Below, one piece after another: positions 9,858 to 22,746 of a DNA stretch of 64,000 nt. The position numbers and the translations under genes were made by a program. Source of the DNA: Hypoxylon rubiginosum (taxonomy: Eukaryota > Ascomycota > Sordariomycetes > Xylariales > Hypoxylaceae). The stretch spans positions 186,001 through 250,000 of the forward strand of contig CADCXA010000029.1 in assembly GCA_902806565.1 (NCBI GenBank), given 5' to 3'. The notes beneath the pieces were generated by a model. The model was not told the origin of the DNA. It ran no database searches and worked only from the letters and a program-made list of their open reading frames with translations. Every line of letters starts with the position of its first letter. Positions within the stretch are counted from its first letter, which is position 1.

Positions 9858-10709
9858 ATGTCTGAGGAGCTTCGTGATGAGCTTGAGGCTATCAACTCGA
9901 TTTATGGTGACGGCTGCTTGGTGCCTTCGGGAGACACTAATATATATGTGTTAAAACCACCGGGAGAATCTTCGTCTCTTCGTATCGAGTTTCCCCCTGC
10001 CTATCCCGCAGTGCCTCCCGTTGTTCTTGGTACTAACAGTACCGGCGAGCATGGGAAGCGTGGCGATGCAGCTCGGGAATTCTCGTTATTCTGTCAGGCG
10101 CTGAGCACCGTGTATGAACCGGGAGCAGTCTGTCTATTCGATGCAATAGAAGAGTTGACTCGGCTTCTAGAGTCTGAAGCTCCAGATGAAACCCCGGATC
10201 AAGATAATACCCCTGAGGATGAGTCGCATACTTCTCCAGCGATTGAGAAGGCAGTGTATGCACATGATACAGATACCTTAAATATACCGGAGCCACCATG
10301 GGTCATATCGGACCCCTTTATCGAACAGAAATCAGTCTTCGTCGCTCGGTGCGCTTACGTCTCGTCAACCGAAGAAGCAGAAGCTTTTGTTCAACATCTT
10401 CTCGCCTCCGACAAGAAAGTTCGGACTGCCACACACAATATTACCGCCTGGCGAATTAAAGGGCCAAATAACACCATATTCCAAGACTGCGACGATGACG
10501 GCGAGACCGCCGCTGGAGGCCGATTACTGCATCTCATGCAGTTGATGGAGCTCTGGAACGCGATGGTGATTGTCACCCGGTGGTACGGCGGACATAAGCT
10601 TGGACCTCGCCGGTTTGCTCTGATCAACCAAACCGCAAGAGACGCGTTCGTCAAGGCCGGTTTTGTTTCCGAGAATCCGAACAAAAAGAAGAGTACGGGG
10701 AAAAGTTGA
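9858..10709 (+). CDS. YIH1: RWD-IMPACT family protein, Yih1-like regulator of Gcn2
   Basis: A single exon of 283 residues. The N-terminus is an RWD domain (LRDELEAINSIYGD start; FPPAYPAVPPV around residue 50). The C-terminal half is the IMPACT/UPF0029 domain: FVARCAYVSSTEEAEAF, THNITAWRI, DDDGETAAGGRLL, and the signature VIVTRWYGGHKLGPRRF. Yih1 competes with Gcn2 for Gcn1 and so restrains eIF2alpha phosphorylation and general amino-acid control. The two domains are joined by an acidic linker (about residues 110-145). Nothing is broken or missing. Confidence 0.9.
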   Translation: MSEELRDELEAINSIYGDGCLVPSGDTNIYVLKPPGESSSLRIEFPPAYPAVPPVVLGTNSTGEHGKRGDAAREFSLFCQALSTVYEPGAVCLFDAIEELTRLLESEAPDETPDQDNTPEDESHTSPAIEKAVYAHDTDTLNIPEPPWVISDPFIEQKSVFVARCAYVSSTEEAEAFVQHLLASDKKVRTATHNITAWRIKGPNNTIFQDCDDDGETAAGGRLLHLMQLMELWNAMVIVTRWYGGHKLGPRRFALINQTARDAFVKAGFVSENPNKKKSTGKS

Positions 10710-11055
10710 GGAAGGATGGTTAACAACAGTGCTAATTATGCGATACGACACACTGTGGCCCCGTGAGAAACCTCGGTTCTCCACGCCCTCCCGCGCCTTT
10801 CGATACAACCTAGACTGCCAGCGAGTGCGGCTCAAGTTGATCTATCCCACTAGTGAACTTCGTGTGTCACGACATTGCGCACGACATAAAGGACGTCGCG
10901 TTTTGCTTCTCGAGGATGTAGCAATTTGCATAGTATCTTTGGAAGCAGTCAAACATCAAACAGGTAGCGGAAGATACCAGAATCTTACTACTCTTTTTTC
11001 TCTCTCGGATTTTAGAACAACTTAGCATACGTTTCTGACGCATGAACAAAACAAA
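10710..11055. other. Intergenic, 346 bases
   Basis: Separates two + genes and should contain the YIH1 terminator and the next promoter. T-rich tract near 10992-11003. No other signal. Confidence 0.5.
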
Positions 11056-12337
11056 ATGACGGTTGGACCCCCACCGCTTCAGGGGCTGAAAGTCCTCGAA
11101 TTCGCCGGTCTCGCGCCTGGTGTGCCTGCTCCTCCTGCACTCTAATAATAACTCAAAAGCGCCCTTTGTGCGTTGTGTGTTGTGCTGACACGCGTTAGGA
11201 CCTTTTGCTGGCTTACTGCTTGCAGATGCCGGAGCCAAGGTTCTTCGCATTGATCGTCACGCGCCCGGCGACTCAGCACCGCCGACGCCTGATATGCTCA
11301 CCAGGCACAAATCCTCCATAGCGGTCGACCTCAAATCAGCAGATGGTGTGAGGCTTATAAGCGAATTAGCTAAGACGGCCGATGTGATAATAGATCCTTT
11401 CCGCCCAGGCGTGTTGGAGAAGCTCGGCCTTGGACCGGACGTCTTATGCGCTGCGAACCCTCGCTTAACCTACGGCCGCATGACAGGCTTCCGCCGCGAT
11501 GGTAGGTATGCCACGATGGCAGGCCACGACATCAACTACCTTGCCGTATCTGGCGTCCTCTCCCTGCTCGGTAGGAGTGGCGAGAAGCCGCATCCGCCTT
11601 ATAACATCCTGGCAGACTTCGCGGGTGGTGGTGCTACCCTATTCCAGGGTATTCTACTGGCTGTCATATCCAGAGAAATGACAGGAAGAGGACAGGTTGT
11701 CGAGGCGAACATGGTGGATGGTGCCAACTATTTAGCGACCTTCCCTCGACAGCTTTTAAAGACGCCGACGGGCGACCGTCCGCGCGGGGAAAACGTGCTA
11801 GACGGAGGATGTCCGTATTACGATACGTACGAAACCAAAGACTGTAAATACATGGCGGTGGGTGCCCTTGAGCCGCAATTTTATGCGGCCCTGGTCAAAG
11901 GCCTCGGGCTGGGCGACGAGAGCTGGGTGGAGCGCCGTTATGACCGAGAGACGTGGCCGGAAATGCGAAGGAGATTCGAAGCATCCTTCAAGACCAAAAC
12001 ACGTCTGGAATGGGAAAGGATCTTCGACGGTACCGACGCATGCTGTACTCCGATCCTAGAATACTCGGAACTGGAAACGGATGCTGACAGCGGGGGTGAC
12101 CAACGTCCGGCGGTAACATTACGGGGAACGCCGTGTCTAGCCGTGGAACAGAACGTGACGAACGCAAGCATCCGCGGTCAAGGCCCTGGCGTTCCTGGAC
12201 GTGGCTACATCGGCAATACTCTTGTTCCCGGCCAGGGAGGTGAGGAAGCTCTGAGCAGCTGGTTCGGCTGGACGAAGGGGAAAGACTTCGACGTCGAGAA
12301 TGGAAGCTACTTGTTGAAGTCTAAGTCGAAATTATAA
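11056..12337 (+). CDS. Family III CoA-transferase, alpha-methylacyl-CoA racemase-like
   Basis: Two exons, 11056-11119 and 11199-12337 (79-base intron, donor GTGTGC, acceptor GTTAG), give 400 residues. The start [24 protein letters not shown] is typical of the family. The three residues used by AMACR/MCR enzymes are present with the spacing known from the human enzyme: His131 in AGHDINYL, Asp161 in LADFAGGG and Glu246 in GALEPQF. These enzymes epimerise 2-methylacyl-CoA esters for peroxisomal or mitochondrial beta-oxidation of branched chains; related members transfer CoA between acids, so the exact substrate is open. I see no clear PTS1 at the C-terminus (it ends KSKSKL, which is close to an SKL tripeptide: final residues S-K-L), so peroxisomal import by SKL is plausible. 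Confidence 0.88.
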
Positions 12338-14837
12338 ACAAGAATACTAAAGAGAAGTCCACCCCAACCGATCCTATCATATCCAACGCCATTTAACCCT
12401 TGTGTCCGCCAATAACCCTTCGAATCAACCAGTAACCACATTTCCAGAACACCATCCGAAGTTTATGTCCGTGGCCCTCGAATCTTGAATCTAGTGTAGA
12501 GGTTCTGTTCTTCCCGTGCGCCTTGTCTCTGCCGGAGAATATCTATTTATATTCATCCCGGTTTGAGAAACTGGCCTGGTTCGAGACTGGCTGTGGTGTA
12601 ACAATGAGCTGAACTGGCCTCACCACAGGTGCCAAAAGAAGGACAAGGTGTAGGTTCAGGTAGGCAGGCAGGTCAAGTATCTTACTTCTCGAGAGGCCCG
12701 CGCCTCGCTCAGACATCGTATGTCTATCATGTGGTCAGAAATAAATCAGACGATCTTTCAAGCAGACTTGGCCGGACTCGGCGGTGGTGGAGGCGGAGGA
12801 GACGGAGGGTCGCTTCTGGACATGTCTCCCATGTTTTTTTTGTTTCAAGAAGGGAGGAGAATGTCTATGAGGAGGGAAAACAGAAGGAGAGACGGTGACT
12901 CGATGAATCGATGAATCAGAGGAAGGTCGAGAAGCAAAGAGACACTCCCTTTTGCTTTTTCTTGTCTGTTTGCCACCAATCAATTCAGAGCGAGTCGTTA
13001 GATAATTACGAATCTTTATATTGACATTGGCACATAAAACCGACTCACCGACTCTCAAACAATGTTACAGCATATATGTATATACTAAGTATTATCTGCA
13101 TGGTTAGCTACGGGAGAAAGCTTCCAGGGTTTCGGCAGGCCGGTTAGAATCCCACTTGTTTTTTTTTTCTGCTTGTACGTGTTCCAACTAGGTATTGTTC
13201 GGGACATTTTTTATTTTATCACCCTTTTCACACCGCTTCCCCCTAAACTTCTAATCCCAACAACACACACACCCGGCAGACCGAAACGGAATAAACGCAC
13301 CCTATACCTTACCTCCTGGCACGCACACCTACATACATATATGACTTGTCATTGTTTTCGTTTTAGTCAAAAGGACGGGAATAGACTCTAGAGCAGAGCC
13401 GCCCCCCAGACCGCCTTATGTATGAGATTTCCTCACCCACCTCTGCCCACGCTGCCACGTTTCGACACGTTTTTGTACAGCAACTCGATCCTTCGAGACC
13501 ACCCCCCCTTCCAGGGGTTGCCGCATTACCAGGTTTTCTAACACACCTACCTCTTACTAATGAGCGGCTCGCTTCCACTACACCTTGAGTGCATATATAT
13601 CCCATACCTTGCTTACACACATATGTAGGTCCTGGGAACCCCCAACTACAAGTCACGCAAGACACCACACATAAAATAGAAAAGAGGAAGGAAAGGAACA
13701 AAAAAAAAAAGCCAACCCGTCCCGGCCCGCATCCGCGCACCCCTTTTTTTCACCTTACTAGTTTACAAGCCATACTTTTTCATGTCGTGTTCTGTACGTG
13801 TGTTCCTTTCCGTCGTCCCTATTCCTCCTTCCAATCATTTGGGAGTCGGTACCCGGCACACGGGGCTGGACGGGTATGCATGGGGGCTGGCTGCTTATGC
13901 CTTCTTCCTTTTTTTTTGATTTTCAATCCCCGGTCCCCGGGTTCGACTCTTTCTAAAGGGCGTGCGTGCCAACTGTCTCTCTCTCGTAAGTCCTACGGCC
14001 TCGCCTCTTTTCCTCAGGGGTCTAGACGGGTACTCGAGCAGGCTTTTATGATATATCCCGTCACCGCTCTTAAGACATCTCTCCTCTGCTTCTCAACTCT
14101 CGCATCTACCTAATAAAGACACGGGATTGTCTTGCAAATTTTTATTTTTATTTTTCTTTCTGCTCGGCCCGTCGTTACACGGCCTAAGACTTAAGCCAGA
14201 AGGAGAAAAAAAAAGGGGGTGGGTGTGTGCGGGCGGGCATCATGCGGGATGATGAGGCGCTAGCCTCGATCCCCGTCTCGGTGTACACCGGCATCAATCA
14301 GACATGTCAGAACAACATACGGCTCGTTCGCTCGCTTCCCTCCAAGCTTACGGCATTCAGGGGTCACCTTACGACTCACCCGATAAGATACCTTAGGTAT
14401 GTACCTAGGTAGACACGCCCTTACGCAACAACAACGCCATTGAAAGGAAGAAGAAAAAAATCACGTCTTTTTTTCAACTTTGGCAATTTCTCATGTTAGG
14501 TACCGTACATTAAACCCATTCCATATTTCTATGGAATGCCTTATTTCTCATCTACTACCGAGGGCATATCTAAAGGGATTTGGGTATGACGTTGACGTGA
14601 CTTAAAAAAGACGTTTCCTCCAAAATTGATCGGTGAAAAAAAAGGGGGATGAGAGAGGTAGGTAGGTGGTTTACTCAACAAGAACCCCCGTATTCTTCTT
14701 ACTACCGAGTGATCACACTATTCCCATGCTGGGATTTAACCATGATTCTTTCTCCTGCACTGCTGAGGTGTCATAGTCGCATTCTACTCGTCACATAGCT
14801 CCTAAGGCCACCACCATCGACGCTACCGATTCGCGTC
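12338..14837. other. Intergenic between convergent genes, 2.5 kb
   Basis: Low-complexity DNA: polypyrimidine tracts, ACAC runs near 13262-13273, poly-A near 13700, several T runs. Open frames here are compositionally poor and lack domain signal. I see no gene. AGGTA-type words recur near 14390-14412. Confidence 0.55.
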
Positions 14838-17178
14838 TTACTGTACTTGGCTGACAATCTCATTGGCCTTACCGAGAGACTCGACCATCTGCTGGCATTC
14901 CTTTCGTCGCCGGATAGTGTAGTCGCTCTCCTTCAGTAGATCATCCAGCGTCTCGTTTCGGTACATATTTTCCAGGAGTTCCCGTTGCATCTCGTCCTTC
15001 GTAAATCTAAAATTCAAGTCAGTTACCTTGTCTACGTATCGAGCCAACATGTAATACTTACTGGACCAGGTTCAGCATAATAGCCTTAGGGACCATGTCG
15101 ATCATAGTTCTCTTAACAATGTTGAAGTACGAGGCAATCAGTAGCTCTTGAATCATGTATTAGCTTCACGGCTGTGAATTTGTTGGCTTGCTGGACTTAC
15201 TGATGACTTCAACTTCGATATTCTCTCTCTCGGAGAGAGTTCCGGAAGCCTTTAGCATCGGAGGGGGGGCCTCCATGGCAGCAGCCTTCTTTTTATTCTT
15301 GGCGGCGAAGAAACTTCCGAAAAAGCCTGAGTTGTTGTCCAGATTGCCATCCATCGATGGACTAGCAGCGCGGGCAGGGGTAGCCGCTGATGCTAATGGC
15401 TTGCCAGTCTTGGGGTCAACTTGGACAGGCTTTGCCCCGGTATACCGCTCATTCACGATGGCCATTGCTCGGTGTCCGTTAAGGAAGTCGGGGTGAGCCG
15501 TGTTGATGTAGCAGGCTTCCATGGAGACCAGGTCTCTAACAAGCTTGTTGGTAGGCTCCATAGACTTTTTGAAGAAAGAGATGACTACGCCGTGGAATTT
15601 CTCCTTGAGTTGTGGGTATCGTTTGTATAGCTGTTTGGCAAGCAGCTGCGTCAGGATACGTACCAGCTCGTCGTATACGAGCGATACGCACTTGATACTA
15701 GGCTCCTCGAGTCGCTTGATCTGCTGCTTGACGATCACCTCGAAGGCAGTCGTGCCGACGAAAAGGGCCGGAGAGGAACCAGATGAGTTGTATAGTATTG
15801 TCCGAATGTCGACATCTTTCACAATGTCAAAGGGATCCACTGCCTTCACACCGTTGGAATATAATTCGTGGAATACAAAACTGATTCGGGCGCCACCGGA
15901 GAGCTCCGTGCTGGACAGCTCGCCGTTGTTTCCTTCGAGAACGGTTCGCCATTGGTTGGTGAACTCGGTGATAATGTTCAAAACAATATTGGCGCTGTTA
16001 CCCAGCATGGACGGACCTAGACTTTCGAGCTCGGCGCTGTACTTTTGCAACGAGCCAGCAATCCTTGCTTTGATGTCTGGTAACGTCTGCTTAATGTGCA
16101 TCATCAAAATCAGGTTCAGTTTCCTTGCTAGGTACGGAGTACCGCAGTAGGAACTCTTATTTCGATAAGCCTTGTGGTTCTCGAAGAAGTTCTTCTCGGC
16201 TTCGAGGGAGGCCGAAATAGGCTTCTTGTTGTCGATATCTCGCTGTCCTCTGTTGACGACAGGGACATATCCTAGCCGAAGCGGGATAATGCGCCCGGCA
16301 AGAATATCAACCACATCTGTACCCTCATCCATCAGATCCACCTTCGTCAAGACACCGATAGTTCGCTGTCCTTCGGGATCTACCTCTCTGGCGAGCTTGA
16401 GACCGTCCGAGTTGGCCAGATCGATGTTGGCAGAGGTGACAGCCAAGATGATGGCATTCGGCTTTTGGATGTACTTAAGGACCATATCTTTGATTTGTCT
16501 CTCGATATCTCTCGGTTGGTCTCCCACAGGCACTTTCGTCAGACCAGGCAGATCGACCAACGTCAGGGTCAGGACATTAGGAGAGTAGACTCTTAGGTTG
16601 ATCGGGGCGGGTGAGATGCCGGCATTGCGGCCGACTTTGGCTTCCGTCTCCCTGCTAATCTCGTCCCGGATCTTGTTAAAATCGAAGAACTTCTGTCCCG
16701 GGATGTGCAAGAACTCGCCCCACTCATCCGCGTTCGCCGCCTTATCTGTAGAGTTAGAGACTTCCTGGTTAACTCCGTTCGTTTGCGACGCGGGTCGGTT
16801 GATAAGCTGCAGGACGAGCGGTCGTCTCGTTACGATACCAGATCCTCGAGGCAGGCTGGTTTAGTGATAGTTAGCCGGGTGTTAGATTATATGGACAGGA
16901 TTCAGGGGTTATGCGGTGACGTACAAGTCTCGCCCAACGATGTTTTCTAGTACGGAACTCTTACCGCTAGATTGACTTCCGACGACGACTATTTGCGGCA
17001 AATCGATGGGGTTGTTGACACCGACAGTTGCAAAGACATCTTGAAGCCTATTGACGAGTCTGGAGTTTCAATGTTAGTTAAGAAGCTGCGCGCGCACACG
17101 AAGATACCGTAAAGACACAACGTACTTGATGAGGGCGGGATCCGAGATGCCTCCTAGTGAACTCAGCGAATCGGCCAT
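14838..17178 (-). CDS. VPS1: Dynamin-like GTPase Vps1
   Basis: Five exons (17178-17126, 17059-16925, 16855-15201, 15146-15062, 15006-14838) join in phase to 698 residues, against 704 in yeast Vps1. GTPase motifs: G1 GSQSSGKS at residues 45-52, the switch region in [14 protein letters not shown]3 DLPG, G4 TKVD. The middle/stalk domain follows ([28 protein letters not shown]). An insert rich in Ala/Ser/Lys sits where classical dynamins have a PH domain. The GTPase effector domain is split over the last two introns ([37 protein letters not shown]). Vps1 drives fission in Golgi-to-vacuole traffic, endocytosis and peroxisome division. Confidence 0.96.
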
Positions 17179-18443
17179 TTTCAGTGGTCCACAGTCGATT
17201 TCGCTTTCGTGGTCGGGATAGCTGGTTGAGCTATGTCGCGCTCTTGGGATATCGTGGGTGGCTGACTATGTACCTAATTCCCAATTTGGCGGGAATATGT
17301 AGCTAGTTTCGAATATCGGGCTAGGTTTTTAGTATTTCTTTAATGTTCGGCGGAACTTATAGACTTCTCGAGCTGAAAGTCAAAGGCAAAGGGGCTGTAT
17401 TAATCACAGGTGAACGCAGTCCACGTTTGTTTCGTAAATGGGTGGGAATGGGAATAAATGTTGGGTTGTAGGAGGAAATATTGTGAATTTAGTTTAGGGA
17501 CATTTATCGCCATGCGCAACGCCGGGTGGCACTTGACCGGGCTACCTTACAGTGTACGTAGGTACCTTACGTAGTAGTATCCCCTTATTCCAGCCTTATC
17601 CCTATTGAGCCACATGTGGCATGTGACTGCCTACTACAGCAACACTTGCGTAACGTCAGCCTAACTCAAGTGGCTCGTGCGTCCATACAAATTAATCCAC
17701 CAGCCACATCAACACGTGTAATATCTAAAGCCTAGAGTTGCAATTTCGCTAGACCTAAGCATCGATGACTAGAGGTAGCATTTTATTATGTTGCCTAAAG
17801 ATGCATGCGTCAACCGTTGGATCAAGCTGACGACGACAGCCTTGTCTGAGTATATAAATTTCATTGATGCCTGACTGACCTACGAAACGGATGTCGAGGA
17901 GGACATTATATGTGTACGGCCTATAATCTCAAGATGATAGTGTAGACTGAATGACTGTATCGGAATTGCTTTCTTGACTTTCTGGTTTATTTGGTGTCGC
18001 GAGGACCAGTCGCAACTGTCCTTTGGACCAACCTACGTCTCTGTCTCTCGCTACGTTGTGAGTAGGGATGTCTAGAACTGATCCCCTTGGATATACAACA
18101 CCACCCTCGCCTCTCAAAGTCTATCGCATGACTTGTACAAAGGGAAGAACAAGACAAACCAAACGCAGAAAACTCCTTCACATCCACCCTCGAAGGTGCC
18201 TCCGGTGACGAAGGCTACTCTGTAGCCATCATAATATATTGTATGGCCAGACGTGCTTTCAGACAGCCCCTCGGGAGGAACACCTCATGTTGCAAGTAGT
18301 CCGCCTCTAATTTATGAATGGTTTGGTCGCCAGAGGATAGAGGCCAAGAGCCCTCAATGCCACCATCATCCAAATACGCCGGGTCCATGCAAATACTGTA
18401 ACAAATCAAAAGGCTGGGATACAATACAATTCTCAGTTCGCTA
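17179..18443. other. Intergenic, VPS1 promoter side and GID7 3' side
   Basis: Both neighbours are on the - strand, so this holds the VPS1 promoter and the GID7 terminator. A GTACGTAGGTACCTTACGTA block lies near 17554-17573. No gene seen. Confidence 0.5.
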
Positions 18444-20779
18444 CTAGGAGCTAGCAGAGTTTCGGCCAGTTTCCTGTCGAGCGCGCCGCCAGTTCTTGTT
18501 GGACCATCTATAGCAGTTTAGCAATACTATTCGAAGGAACGGCTTAATAAAAAGGGGGTCACCTACATCTTGATCTTGCCATCGTCCCCGCATGACGCAA
18601 ATAGACACGGATCCGTCGGGCTCCACGAAACAGCATTGCATCCGGGCACATGCCCGCTGAGTTTCTCTACTAAATGAGCGCTAGCCTTATGCCAGATGTT
18701 GATCGAGCCGTCTGTTGCTTCTATTAGCCGCAAGCCCACGTTATTTACTCGGAAGACGCTTACCCTCGCTACCACTAATTACGAAGCTTTCGTTGGCTCC
18801 CCCGAATGAACTCCGGATCATCCACTGCCCACCGGTGAAACCCGCGTAGCTTTGGACGGGCTCGCGAAGGACAAGATCGATGAGTTGTGCAACGCCATTA
18901 TTGTGATTCACCAGCAGATGCCTCGAGTTCTGGCTGATAGTGATTGACGTCAATCTGACCTGAAGGTCCATCTGATACTCCAGCTCGCGGCTCACGAAGT
19001 TGTAGACATAAATATGATTTCCGGCATTCGACGCCACCAGCCAGTGCCCATCCGGCGAGATTGCTAAGTCCTCGACCCTATGAGTGCTACTCCAGTCGTA
19101 AACCTTCTCCCCGGAGAGATTCCACTGTACGAGGCTGTGATTCTTATCCAATGCCCCAGTAACAAATGTCTGGTTATCTGTGGCCCATACGCAGCTGGTG
19201 ACGGGTTCTTGAAAACGCTCAAGCTTCTTTAGACAAGCCCCGGTCTAAATCTGTTAGCTAAAGTTCCAACGGGTTTGAGTTCGGGCGGATGCTCACGTTG
19301 ACATCCCATAATCTTGCATGCCGGTCCCAGCAACATGTTACGAGCATATTATCATCCCAGCTCCAAGCAACATTACCAACCCCTTGGTCATGGTCCCCGA
19401 GAGAATGAATTGGCTTAAAAGACGCCACATCCCAGATGATAACTTGCTTTCCTTGACCGCAGCTGGCTAATTTTGTCCCGTCGTGAGAAAAGACAACTTG
19501 CCAGACTTGATCGTCGTGCTCGTCTAGTTCAATGACGGTTTCGGTTGGGAATAGTCGCTGATCACATACGTGATCTGAGTAGAGGGATGGAGATGCAGCA
19601 TTAGTATGCCAGAGACACGCTCCTATCTGGCTCGACTTGACTTGACGTAATAGTGTAGCTAAACGATGCTCTGGAAGCATGACGGAAGGTGATATACACT
19701 CTAAGGACAGTAGTTAGTGAAATGCTCCGTACAAAAATGTACTCGGACTTTTTCGAAAACTCACTTGATAACTGGGATAGGAGGATATGTCGAGACTCTC
19801 CGCACACGCCATCCCACTCCGCTTTTGACTTTAAATCTTCGGTTTTTTGGCACATGAGCAAGCTAGACAAGAAATGAAGCTTTTGTGTGTCTTGATATAA
19901 GGGCGTAAGCTCAGTCCTGAGCACCGATAGGGCACGGCCTGTCTCCCTTTGCTCCAGAAGTTCGAGGAATTTCTGCTGTCGTATCCAGAACCGCATCAAA
20001 CTCCTGTCCGCGCCGTCTGCCAATACCAGCCCATTACCACCCTCACCGGCTCGACCCCCAGGTGTTGCAGCACCGAAAAGCAGCATTTCTGCTTCATCCC
20101 AATCCCCTTCGAGTATGGCATTCCTGAAGGAGGCAACCGTCGGGCTCTCCAGCTCAAACCCGCTCTCTTGGCTTACGCTCTCCGCTGCAGAATGATAACC
20201 CATGTCCGAAAGTGCTTGAATAAGTATTCTGGTAACCTCCTCACGATTGTGGCCGAAATACGCGTCTGGTTGCCGTATCTTGGACGAGCCATTCAGGGCA
20301 GAGGGTTTATGGGTGCCATTCGTGGCGCCTGATGGCAGAGTTCGTTGATGTGACTTGCCATTAGTGTAAGGCCTCGAGGTGCCATTCGATGCCGTAGACC
20401 TATCCGCGTCGGCTAACATGATGCTATCAGCACGCCTACGTTTTCTCCTAGGACTATCTACAGTGCTGCCACGTGAAGCTAGGGCCTCCGAGAGGTCCGA
20501 CTGCGAGTTGGCGACGTCGTTATCGTCGTCTAAAGCTCGCCGTCTTCTTCCGAGGACTTGGTGTCGCTGGGAGGGCACAACGGATGGGCCTCCTTGAATA
20601 TCGGATTCGGATTCGGGGACGGACGGCGGAACGTGGGCGGGCAAGTTTGGGTTACCTATACCTGAACTTGTGGGGGCTGAGAGGACGGTGTTGAAAGAAG
20701 ATCGGGGGTGTTGCGGCGTGGATGGGTGGTCGGAGGCGGATGGGGTGGATGGAGGTAGCTGGGGGGTTTGGTCTGCCAC
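18444..20779 (-). CDS. GID7: GID/CTLH ubiquitin ligase WD40 subunit, Gid7/WDR26
   Basis: Five exons (20779-19765, 19700-19297, 19244-18764, 18720-18567, 18507-18444) give 705 residues in continuous phase. The first 175 residues are disordered with a basic RRKRRR patch. A LisH-CTLH module follows (REEVTRILIQALSDMGYHS, ESGFELESPTVASFRNAIL). The second half is a WD40 propeller: WQVVFSHDGTKLASCG, VAWSWDDNMLVTCCWDRHARLWD, FVTGALD, AISPDGHWLVAS, NAVSWSPTDPCLFASCGDDGKIKIW. The exon joining SGSEE to ATDGSINIW was placed by phase and repeat logic. Gid7/WDR26 helps assemble large GID complexes that ubiquitinate gluconeogenic and other substrates. The protein ends shortly after the last blade. Confidence 0.93.
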
Positions 20780-22746
20780 CTCGACTTCTTTACTCGTTAC
20801 TGCGGGCTCGAAACACCCGCAGTCTCGAAGAGAGGGTAGATACAGTTGATCCGCCGGAGTAAGACGTTGTTAAATTGGTGCTGGTCCAAGGACGAAGACA
20901 CGGAGTCCTGACGTAGGCAGATGTCGTTGGATTCGGTGCGTACGCGGGGGCGAGCGGCTCTAGTGGTGAACTGGAACTCAAGTAGGAAAGTGGTAGTGGT
21001 AAGAGGCCGGGAGGCGACGTTGTTATTAAGCTTGAATGACAGCTTTCGGTATGGATGGTCTGTCGAGATGGCTGACCTCATGTCAGGTGGATCTAACTTC
21101 TTAAAGCTAAACCCAAGTTAATACTTAGAGAGTTTGAGAACAAGAATATCCCTAAGCTCCCGGAGTCAAGTGATTGATTCCTGCTGCATCCGAGTTATTG
21201 TACATATATGACGTGGGACAGATGTAGTCGAGGTGAAGTGGTTTCGAATTTAACCCCAGCTCTGGCCTATGTACATAAGGTATGTACTAAGTTGAGTACT
21301 AAGTTGACGAGGTAAACACGGACAAGCTCGATGAATCAAGTCGAAAGGAGGTCGCGTTAAAGGATCGATGTCGTTACGGTACGTGTGGTGTTTAAGGGAT
21401 GTAGGTCGAGGGAGGTACATCCATATGTAGTATCAGAGATATTAGGATGTATGTATGTGGCAATCCATACATACAGGTAGGCCTACATGTAAGGATTGGA
21501 TGAATGAAAGTGGAAGGGGATGCAGAATGGTGCATCTATAGTGGACGTAGCACTAATTAAGGTACTGCGGTACGTTCCTTGGTAGCATGTGGATGGGCTG
21601 GCTGGCTGGGTGGTAGCATAAATCATCAATTGCGTGCACATGCACTTCTATGACAGGTACACATACCTATGAGCATAGTGGGCATAGCTGACATAGCTGA
21701 TAAGATATAGCGCATACAGGTACGCTGGTACGGCAGAAGCGCTAGGCATCTGCATAATACGGTATATGCCTGCCTAGTACCCACATTGATCCATTACAGT
21801 AAGGAAAAGGAGGGTTGATTGGCCTCTACAATCGCCGAGCGGTACCCATCGATTTAATCAATTTAGGTCCCTGTTACCCGCAGCCCGAGCTGGAACGATA
21901 CTCCGTTTACAGCTATCTCTGTAAGACCTAATTCCTAAAGGAATGCAAGAATAGTCCAAGTTTACAGTAACAATTCACAAGCAAGTAAGATGTTGACTTG
22001 TTTAAAATATGAATAAGAAAGAAGACTTGCCAGGTATCAGTGTCACAAACTATCCAGGCACATAAATAATATATACATAGATCGATTAATGTGCGGCATC
22101 TGGACCTTGGGACCATCCATCCACCATGTCTACAATCACATCCACAATCTAATCCAACATTGCACAATATCTACAGGGATTAGAAAGCCATTGCCGAGCT
22201 ACAGCCAACGGAGGGGTAACTTGGCGATAACGATAGGTAACCGGAATTCCCCCCACACGCATTTGCTGGTACCACTAGACCGGCGAGGCGTTGCTGATGA
22301 CTATACGTACTTGACATGTCGCCTCGAATAGGATCACGTAGCTAGCCAGCCAGCAGCTAGCTAGGTGGGTGGTTTATGCAAGAGGCGTCGTTAGAGCTGA
22401 AACAGTCCCTCAGATATATGTATGGCGAACAGCTGACATCCCGGAGAGTAACCTATTGGACCGTCTCCCCCTTTGATCTTGACTGTTTCCGGATCTAATG
22501 CCATTGTGTCTGTGTGTACACTGCCACTGTACCTTAGGTACGTTGTCACTATGTAGTCACTAGGCACACAGTCGTTGAGCTATCAGGGGCAACAAGACAC
22601 AAGAAACTTATGCACCATCTGTAAAAGCTACGATAGAACACGTTAAGAGTTGCCAAGAAGTCTCACGGATAAGCAAACCAGCAATGGGAATATTCTAGAG
22701 CTGGGAACATTGCAATGCCCTACGCAAAGTGCTACAACGCTAAGCC
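20780..22746. other. Intergenic, about 2 kb, GID7 promoter and AACS 3' side
   Basis: No gene seen. Repetitive short words occur: CTGGCTGGCTGGGTGG near 21597-21612, TGTATGTATG near 21448-21457, and AGGTACGTT-type words at several points (for example 22536). Composition is mixed and not low-GC enough to suggest a mutated transposon. Confidence 0.5.

Noticed and set aside
11700..11706. Apparent Asp-to-Glu change in the AMACR-like active site (VVEANM).
   Set aside because: The catalytic Asp of the family is in the ADFAGGG motif, 30 residues after the active His. Here that is Asp161, and it is present; Glu190 is not the catalytic position.
13930..13945. GGTTCGACTC resembling a tRNA T-loop.
   Set aside because: The flanking bases do not form a T-stem and no A box lies upstream.
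13589..14113. 174-codon + ORF between the AMACR-like and VPS1 genes.
   Set aside because: Low-complexity pyrimidine-rich DNA, no domain, no intron signals, and it sits in a region of simple-sequence tracts.
16951..16970. Possible intron at the Vps1 P-loop because of a GTAAGA word.
   Set aside because: Reading through gives the intact [14 protein letters not shown] sequence, so the word is coding.
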